Shown here: positions 20,472 to 25,063 of the stretch, in pieces
Numbering within the stretch: position 1 is the first letter of the stretch
Layout of the letters: each line of letters opens with the position of its first letter
DNA from: JBFKAV01 sp041621405
GTDB lineage: Bacteria > Pseudomonadota > Alphaproteobacteria > Rhodobacterales > Rhodobacteraceae
Reading direction: 5' to 3'
Assembly: GCA_041621405.1 (NCBI GenBank)
Contig: JBFKAV010000036.1
Coordinates: 1-25,063, forward strand
Length of the DNA stretch: 25,063 nt
The notes under the pieces: model-generated
Databases searched by the model: none
Seen by the model: the letters and a program-made list of their open reading frames with translations, nothing else
Told to the model about the DNA's origin: nothing
Program-made: the position numbers and the translations under genes

Positions 20472-21488
20472 ATGGCAGAGAAGAAGCCGCCCGCGAAAGC
20501 CAACGTATCCAAGGACGAGCTGCTCGAATTCTACCGCGAGATGCTGCTGATCCGCCGATTCGAGGAGAAGGCGGGCCAGCTCTACGGCATGGGTCTGATC
20601 GGCGGCTTCTGCCATCTCTACATCGGCCAGGAGGCGGTGGTGGTCGGGCTCGAGGCGGCGGCCGAGGAAGGCGACAAGCGCGTCACCTCCTACCGCGATC
20701 ACGGCCACATGCTGGCCTGCGGCATGGATCCCAAGGGGGTGATGGCGGAGCTCACCGGGCGGATCGGCGGCTATTCCAAGGGCAAGGGCGGCTCGATGCA
20801 CATGTTCTCGAAGGAGCGCCACTTCTACGGCGGCCACGGGATCGTCGCCGCGCAGGTGCCGATCGGCGCCGGGCTGGCCTTCGCCGACAAGTATCTCGGC
20901 AACGGCCGCGTCACCTTCACCTATTTCGGCGACGGCGCGGCCAACCAGGGCCAGGTCTACGAGACCTACAACATGGCCCAGCTCTGGGAGCTGCCGGTGA
21001 TCTTCGTGATCGAGAATAACCACTACGCCATGGGCACCTCGGTGAAGCGCTCGACCAAGTCGCCCTCGCTCTGGGAGCGTGGCGCCGCCTACGGCATCAA
21101 GGGCGAGCAGGTCGACGGCATGGACGTCTTGAAGGTCAAGGAGGCGGGCCAGAAGGCGGTGGCGCACTGCCGCGCCGGCAAGGGCCCCTACATCCTCGAG
21201 GTGATGACCTACCGCTACCGCGGCCACTCGATGTCGGACCCAGCAAAATACCGCACCCGCGAGGAGGTGCAGAAGATGCGCGAGGAGCGCGACCCGATCG
21301 AGAGCGTCCGCAACCTCCTGCTGACCGGCAAGCACGCCTCCGAGGACGACCTCAAGGCGATCGACAAGGAGATCAAGGAGATCGTCAACGAGGCCGCCGA
21401 GTTCTCGAAGGAGAGCCCCGAGCCGCCGCTCGAGGAGCTTTGGACCGACATCTACGCCAGCGAAGTGCCGCAAGGGGAGGCCGCGTGA
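20472..21488 (+). CDS. pdhA: Pyruvate dehydrogenase E1 component, alpha subunit
   Basis: With PdhB, decarboxylates pyruvate using thiamine diphosphate and acetylates the E2 lipoyl group; cytosolic complex. The 338-residue protein shows LLIRRFEEKAGQLYGMGLIGG, CHLYIGQEAVVVG, SYRDHGHMLACG, KGGSMHMF, GGHGIVAAQVPIG and the thiamine-binding GDGAANQGQVYETYNMAQ with VIENNHYAMGTS after it, then YRYRGHSMSDPAKYR with the phosphorylation-loop region of eukaryotic relatives. ATG 20472 has GGGAGGGAG at good spacing; an ATG at 20454 has no ribosome site. It is the first gene of the operon and overlaps the next start by 1 nt (TGATG). Confidence 0.97.
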   Translation: MAEKKPPAKANVSKDELLEFYREMLLIRRFEEKAGQLYGMGLIGGFCHLYIGQEAVVVGLEAAAEEGDKRVTSYRDHGHMLACGMDPKGVMAELTGRIGGYSKGKGGSMHMFSKERHFYGGHGIVAAQVPIGAGLAFADKYLGNGRVTFTYFGDGAANQGQVYETYNMAQLWELPVIFVIENNHYAMGTSVKRSTKSPSLWERGAAYGIKGEQVDGMDVLKVKEAGQKAVAHCRAGKGPYILEVMTYRYRGHSMSDPAKYRTREEVQKMREERDPIESVRNLLLTGKHASEDDLKAIDKEIKEIVNEAAEFSKESPEPPLEELWTDIYASEVPQGEAA

Positions 21489-21874
21489 TGCCGCATTTCG
21501 AGATCCACGTGACCGACAGCGCCCGCGCCCGCGCCTTCTATCAGGGGCTGTTCGGCTGGCGCTTCTCTCCTATGCCGGGCGGCGAGGAGATGGAGTACCA
21601 CCTGATCGACGGCGACCAGATCGGCGACGGCGGGATGCTCACCGGCGGCATGATGCGCCGCATGGACGCCATGCCGGAGCCCGGCTCGCCGGTCCGCGGC
21701 GGCACCATGACCTTCGAGGTCGCCGACTGCGACGACCGGTATACCTGGGCGCTGGCCCATGGCGGCGCCGAGGCGCTGCCACCGACGGACTATCCCGGCA
21801 TCGGCCGCTGCGCCTATGTCGAGGACGGCGAGGGCAACGTCGTCGGAATGATCAAGCCCGAGGGGGAGGCGTGA
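21488..21874 (+). CDS. VOC (glyoxalase/bleomycin resistance) family protein within the pdh operon
   Basis: Function unknown. The 128-residue protein has the betaalphabetabetabeta VOC layout: MPHFEIHVTDSARARAFYQG with LFGWRF (first strand and helix), YHLIDGD, a central Met-rich loop (GGMMRRMDAM), then a second unit MTFEVADCDDRYTWALAHGG, ending with ADD-like CAYVEDGEGNVVGMIKP. Candidate metal ligands are His3/His7 and Glu in YVEDGEGN, but no full set is evident. ATG 21488 overlaps the pdhA stop by 1 nt, so it is translated with pdhA, and pdhB begins 1 nt after its stop. Its place between the two E1 subunits is unusual. A role in detoxifying a reactive aldehyde or binding a PDH-related ligand is only a guess. 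Confidence 0.88.
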   Translation: MPHFEIHVTDSARARAFYQGLFGWRFSPMPGGEEMEYHLIDGDQIGDGGMLTGGMMRRMDAMPEPGSPVRGGTMTFEVADCDDRYTWALAHGGAEALPPTDYPGIGRCAYVEDGEGNVVGMIKPEGEA

Positions 21875-21875
21875 G

Positions 21876-23243
21876 ATGGCAACCGAGATCCTGATGCCCG
21901 CGCTGTCGCCCACCATGGAGGAGGGCACGCTGGCGAAATGGCTGGTCAAGGAGGGCGACCAGGTTTCCTCCGGCATGGTGCTGGCCGAGATCGAGACCGA
22001 CAAGGCGACGATGGAGTTCGAGGCGGTCGATGAAGGCGTGATGGGTAAGATCCTGATCGCCGAGGGCACCGAAGGCGTGAAGGTCAACACGCCGATCGCC
22101 GTGATCGTCGAGGAAGGCGAGGAGGTGCCCGCCGAGGCGCCGGGGTCCAAGCCCGCCGCCGAGGCTCCGGCCGAGGCCCCTGCCCCGGAATCCGCGCCCG
22201 CGGCCGCCGCCCCGGCGGCGCCCAAGGCCGACCGTTCGCCCGACTGGCCCGAGGGCACCGAGATGAAGACGCAGACGGTCCGCGAGGCCCTGCGCGACGC
22301 CATGGCCGAGGAGATGCGACGCGACGAGGCCGTGTTCCTGATGGGCGAGGAAGTGGCCGAGTACCAGGGCGCCTACAAGATCAGCCAGGGGCTTCTGGAC
22401 GAGTTCGGCGCCAAACGGGTGATCGACACTCCGATCACCGAGCACGGCTTCGCCGGCATCGGCGTCGGCGCCGCGTTTGGCAGCCTCCGCCCGATCGTGG
22501 AATTCATGACCTTCAACTTCGCGATGCAGGCGATCGACCACATCATCAACTCCGCGGCGAAGACGCTCTACATGTCGGGCGGCCAGATGGGCTGCCCGAT
22601 CGTGTTCCGGGGGCCGAACGGCGCCGCGGCGCGGGTCGGCGCCCAGCACAGCCAGGACTACGCCGCCTGGTATTCCCAGATCCCCGGGCTCAAGGTCGTG
22701 CAGCCCTATTCGGCGGCCGACGCCAAGGGGCTCCTGAAGACCGCGATCCGCGACCCGAACCCGGTGATCTTCCTCGAGAACGAGATCCTCTACGGCCGCT
22801 CGTTCGACGTGCCGGCAATCGACGACCTCGCCATTCCCTTCGGCAAGGCGCGGGTCTGGCGCGAGGGCGGCGACGTCACCATCGTCTCGTTCGGCATCGG
22901 CATGACCTACGCGCTGGAGGCGGCCGAGGGGCTCGCCAAGGAGGGCATCGAAGCCGAGGTCATCGACCTCAGGACGCTTCGCCCGCTCGACTACGGCACG
23001 GTGATCGAGAGCGTGAAGAAGACCAACCGCTGCGTGACGGTCGAGGAAGGTTTCCCGGTCTGCTCGATCGGCAACCACCTCTCGGCCTACATCATGACCC
23101 ACGCCTTCGACTGGCTCGACGCGCCGGTCCTGAACTGCACCGGCAAGGACGTGCCGATGCCCTATGCGGCAAACCTCGAGAAGCTGGCGCTGGTGACCAC
23201 CAAGGAGGTCATCGACGCGGTCAAGCAAGTCACCTACCGCTGA
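21876..23243 (+). CDS. pdhB: Pyruvate dehydrogenase E1 beta subunit with N-terminal lipoyl domain
   Basis: Second half of the thiamine-dependent E1 enzyme. The 455-residue protein starts with a full lipoyl domain (residues 1-78; MPALSPTMEEGTLAKWLVKE and the lipoylated lysine in EIETDKATMEFEAVDEG, near residue 43), then an Ala/Pro/Glu-rich linker to about residue 120, then the transketolase-type E1-beta domain: REALRDAMAEEMRRDEAVFL, GEEVAEYQGAYKIS, DTPITEHGFAGIGVGAA, NSAAKTLYMSGGQ, FRGPNGAAARVGAQHSQ and VEEGFPVCSIGNH. A lipoyl domain on E1-beta is an established alphaproteobacterial trait. ATG 21876 has AGGGGGAGG upstream. Its first 240 bp are nearly identical to the start of pdhC. Confidence 0.97.
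   Translation: MATEILMPALSPTMEEGTLAKWLVKEGDQVSSGMVLAEIETDKATMEFEAVDEGVMGKILIAEGTEGVKVNTPIAVIVEEGEEVPAEAPGSKPAAEAPAEAPAPESAPAAAAPAAPKADRSPDWPEGTEMKTQTVREALRDAMAEEMRRDEAVFLMGEEVAEYQGAYKISQGLLDEFGAKRVIDTPITEHGFAGIGVGAAFGSLRPIVEFMTFNFAMQAIDHIINSAAKTLYMSGGQMGCPIVFRGPNGAAARVGAQHSQDYAAWYSQIPGLKVVQPYSAADAKGLLKTAIRDPNPVIFLENEILYGRSFDVPAIDDLAIPFGKARVWREGGDVTIVSFGIGMTYALEAAEGLAKEGIEAEVIDLRTLRPLDYGTVIESVKKTNRCVTVEEGFPVCSIGNHLSAYIMTHAFDWLDAPVLNCTGKDVPMPYAANLEKLALVTTKEVIDAVKQVTYR
21882..22130 (+). repeat. Lipoyl-domain direct repeat, pdhB copy
   Basis: The DNA of the lipoyl domain here is closely matched by 23515-23750 in pdhC, including long identical runs, for example CACCATGGAGGAGGGCACGC and ATCGAGACCGACAAGGCGAC. 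Many third positions are also shared. This suggests recent duplication or gene conversion. Confidence 0.7.
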
Positions 23244-23246
23244 GCC

Positions 23247-23504
23247 ATGCAGGTCTTGGGTCGGGACAGCGTCAGGGAAGCCTACCGGGTCGCCGTCGGC
23301 GGCCCGGGCGACCGGATCGTCGGCCTGATCCCCGAAGACGTGATCGACGCCGGCCGGCCGCTCACCGGCGGCCGGGGCCACCAGACGGCCTATGACTGGC
23401 TATCCCGCCATGCGCCCGAAATCGAACAGACACTCAGGGCCCTTCGCGACGGGCGCGGCAGGATCCGCGCCCCGTTCGACCGGGTGACCCTGGAAGGGGA
23501 GTGA
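23247..23504 (+). CDS. Small conserved-looking protein of unknown function in the pdh operon
   Basis: Not recognised. The 85 residues (MQVLGRDSVREAYRVAVGGP at the start) fit exactly between pdhB (stop 3 nt upstream) and pdhC (start 4 nt downstream), on the same strand and in a tight operon. It has a mixed basic/acidic composition, no signal peptide and no membrane segment. A helical middle (TAYDWLSRHAPEIEQTLRAL) and a C-terminal PFDRVTLEGE are the distinctive parts. It resembles small DUF1488-like proteins only in general shape. Its position and consistent codon use support a real gene. It may be a PDH-associated small regulator, but nothing in the sequence proves this. No strong ribosome site; translation coupled to pdhB is likely. 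Confidence 0.7.
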   Translation: MQVLGRDSVREAYRVAVGGPGDRIVGLIPEDVIDAGRPLTGGRGHQTAYDWLSRHAPEIEQTLRALRDGRGRIRAPFDRVTLEGE

Positions 23505-23508
23505 TACC

Positions 23509-24831
23509 ATGCCGACCGAAATCCTGATGCCCGCCCTGTCCCCCACCATGGAGGAGGGCACGCTGGCGAAATGGCTTGTGAAGGAGGGCGATCAGGTTTC
23601 CTCCGGCGACCTTTTGGCCGAGATCGAGACCGACAAGGCGACGATGGAATTCGAGGCGGTCGACGAGGGCGTGCTGGGCAAGATCCTGGTGGCCGAGGGA
23701 ACCGAGGGCGTGAAGGTCAACACGCCCATCGCCGTGCTCCTCGCCGAGGGTGAGACGGCATCGGATATCGGCTCCGCCCCGGCCGCAAAGCCGGAGGCGC
23801 CGACGGCGTCCGACGCGGCCGCCGAGGCGGCCCCGAAAGGGGCCTCCGAGAAGGCCGCAGCCCCCGCCACCGCGCCGGCTGCCCCGGCCGCACCGGTCAC
23901 CGACAAGGGCGAGCGCATCTTCGCCACCCCGCTCGCCCGCCGCATCGCGGCCGAGAAGGGGCTCGATCTTTCCCAAGTGAAGGGCTCGGGGCCGCACGGC
24001 CGGATCGTCAAGGCCGACGTCGAGGCGGCGAAGCCCGGCGCCGCCCCGGCGCCGAAGCCCGCCGCGGCCCCGGCGGCCGCCGCCGCCGCGATGCCCGCCG
24101 GGCCGGCGGCCGAGACGGTACTCAAGATCTACGCCGACCGGCCGTTCGAGGAGATGAAGCTCGACGGCATGCGCAAGACCATCGCCGCGCGGCTGACCGA
24201 GGCGAAGCAGACGATCCCGCATTTCTACCTGCGCCGCGATATCCGCCTCGACGCGCTGATGGCGTTCCGCGCCGATCTCAACGCCAGGCTCGAGGCGCGC
24301 GGGGTGAAGCTCTCGGTCAACGACTTCATCATCAAGGCTTGCGCGCTCGCGCTGCAGGAGGTGCCCGACGCCAACGCGGTCTGGGCCGGCGACCGGATCC
24401 TGAAGCTCAAGCCCTCGGACGTGGCCGTCGCGGTGGCCATCGAGGGCGGGCTCTTCACGCCGGTCCTGAAGGACGCCGAGACGAAATCGATCTCGGCGCT
24501 CTCGGCCGAGATGAAGGACCTCGCGGGGCGCGCCCGCGACCGCAAGCTCGCGCCGCACGAGTACCAGGGCGGCAGCTTCGCGATCTCCAACCTCGGCATG
24601 TTCGGCATCGACAACTTCGACGCGGTGATCAATCCGCCGCATGGCGGCATCCTCGCCGTCGGCGCGGGTGTGAAGAAGCCGGTGGTGAACAAGGCCGGCG
24701 AGGTCGAGGTGTCGACCGTGATGTCGGTGACGCTCTCAGTCGACCACCGGGTGATCGACGGCGCGCTCGGGGCCGAGCTCCTGCAGAAGATCGTCGATCA
24801 CCTGGAGAACCCGGTGGCGATGCTGGCCTGA
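23509..24831 (+). CDS. pdhC: Dihydrolipoamide acetyltransferase (PDH E2 component)
   Basis: Transfers the acetyl group from its lipoyl arm to CoA and forms the core of the pyruvate dehydrogenase complex; cytosolic. The 440 residues hold one lipoyl domain (1-78, lipoyl Lys in EIETDKATMEFEAVDEG), an Ala/Pro linker, the E1/E3-binding domain around 138-176 (RIFATPLARRIAAEKGLDLS, GSGPHGRIVKADVE), a second Ala/Pro linker, and the acyltransferase domain with YLRRDIRLDALMAF, VNDFIIKACALAL, FAISNLGMFGIDNFDAVINP and the catalytic DHRVIDGALGAE. It is the last pdh gene here; lpd (E3) is not in the window. ATG 23509 is 4 nt after the small ORF, with AAGGGGAG as ribosome site. Confidence 0.97.
   Translation: MPTEILMPALSPTMEEGTLAKWLVKEGDQVSSGDLLAEIETDKATMEFEAVDEGVLGKILVAEGTEGVKVNTPIAVLLAEGETASDIGSAPAAKPEAPTASDAAAEAAPKGASEKAAAPATAPAAPAAPVTDKGERIFATPLARRIAAEKGLDLSQVKGSGPHGRIVKADVEAAKPGAAPAPKPAAAPAAAAAAMPAGPAAETVLKIYADRPFEEMKLDGMRKTIAARLTEAKQTIPHFYLRRDIRLDALMAFRADLNARLEARGVKLSVNDFIIKACALALQEVPDANAVWAGDRILKLKPSDVAVAVAIEGGLFTPVLKDAETKSISALSAEMKDLAGRARDRKLAPHEYQGGSFAISNLGMFGIDNFDAVINPPHGGILAVGAGVKKPVVNKAGEVEVSTVMSVTLSVDHRVIDGALGAELLQKIVDHLENPVAMLA
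23515..23750 (+). repeat. Lipoyl-domain direct repeat, pdhC copy
   Basis: Second copy of the lipoyl-domain DNA; see the pdhB copy at 21882-22130. The two lie 1.6 kb apart in direct orientation, so unequal recombination would delete the E1-beta catalytic part and the small ORF. Confidence 0.7.
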
Positions 24832-24864
24832 CGGCCAGTCCTCTACGTGTAATGAAAGCGCGAA

Positions 24865-24903
24865 GGTTCGCGCCCGCCCTGGGGGGCGGGTCGGGCGCGA
24901 ACC
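24865..24903. terminator. Strong hairpin after pdhC
   Basis: GGTTCGCGCCCG (24865-24876) pairs perfectly with CGGGCGCGAACC (24892-24903), with a GC-rich inner loop that can pair further (CCCGCCC/GGGCGGG as an alternative). It follows the pdhC stop by 33 nt and lies before a convergent gene. No T run follows, so it may act as a bidirectional terminator or mRNA-end structure. Confidence 0.6.
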
Positions 24904-24954
24904 GGGGCTGACGCACCGGGAGGAACGGCCGGCAAGGGCATCCCGGCCCTACCC

Positions 24955-25063
24955 CTACCGTCCCTTGAGCCCCCGAACGATCCGCCGCGCCCTGAGCCCG
25001 GCAGTCAGCGCCGCTCCCAGCACAACCACCCAGAGCGCCGCCCACAGCACCACCGGACGCCCC
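24955..25063 (-). CDS. C-terminal fragment of a probable membrane protein
   Basis: A minus-strand frame enters at the window edge and ends at TAG 24957-24955. Its 35 visible residues give a hydrophobic helix (VVLWAALWVVVLGAALTAGL) followed by a basic tail (RARRIVRGLKGR), the pattern of a last membrane helix with a cytoplasmic end. The family cannot be named from this piece. A competing frame over 24629-25045 is antisense to pdhC and is rejected. The gene converges with pdhC, with the hairpin at 24865-24903 between them. Confidence 0.45.
   Translation of the reverse strand, partial: GRPVVLWAALWVVVLGAALTAGLRARRIVRGLKGR

Noticed and set aside
24629..25045. 138-codon minus-strand open frame at the right end
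   Set aside because: Arg/Pro-rich, antisense to the end of pdhC and crossing the terminator hairpin; a different frame (24955-25063) gives a sensible membrane-protein tail.
1..25063. CRISPR arrays, transposons, integrases, prophage genes, tRNA or rRNA genes
   Set aside because: Read for on both strands; none was found. Repeats present are short, intergenic or the two lipoyl domains.

Overview
The window is a gene-dense stretch of about 70% GC from an alphaproteobacterial chromosome, most likely Rhodobacterales (Rhodobacter/Paracoccus/Roseobacter type). This rests on codon bias, family-level protein resemblance, the E1-beta subunit of pyruvate dehydrogenase carrying its own lipoyl domain, and CTTG-type -35 boxes. 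There are no rRNA or tRNA genes, transposases, integrases or CRISPR arrays. Most genes are housekeeping.

Layout. 1-941: 5' part of tgt (minus), cut by the window edge. 1053-3318: a SufT-like Fe-S protein, a two-gene module (a cyclase-fold/SatD-like protein with a C-terminal helix-turn-helix, then a DUF3307 membrane protein) and an A-type Fe-S carrier. 3332-3994: HAD phosphatase (minus). 4126-7974: glmU, glmS and an AlkD-like DNA glycosylase, making UDP-GlcNAc precursors. 8120-9609: moaA and a DUF985 cupin. 9597-10046: a small exported protein (minus). 10191-12207: RarD permease and AnmK (minus). 12269-15742: TyrS, then DUF3179 and two overlapping cyclophilins (minus). 15883-18043: pgk and class I fructose-bisphosphate aldolase. 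18275-19894: AidB (minus). 20039-24831: FtsB/DivIC-like protein, then the pyruvate dehydrogenase operon pdhA-VOC-pdhB-small ORF-pdhC. 24955-25063: the tail of a probable membrane protein (minus).

Functional themes are cell-wall amino sugars (GlmU, GlmS, AnmK), Fe-S assembly (SufT-like, A-type carrier) with a likely client (MoaA), and central carbon flow (aldolase, PGK, PDH).

Most notable signals. (1) The same 18-bp palindrome, GCAAGC-N6-GCTTGC, occurs as a pair 29 bp apart in front of both the cyclase-fold/HTH gene and the DUF3307 gene; the first copy of the second pair has one mismatch. This suggests one small regulon encoding its own candidate sensor and membrane partner, and it is the best candidate here for an undescribed system. 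(2) glmS carries one in-frame amber codon exactly at the junction of its glutaminase and isomerase domains. (3) A dispersed element follows the stop codon of three unrelated genes in the same orientation. (4) AT-rich or perfect palindromes lie before pdhA and between aidB and the FtsB-like gene. (5) A hairpin covers the Shine-Dalgarno sequence of the DUF3179 gene. Everything is read by eye; no database search was possible.
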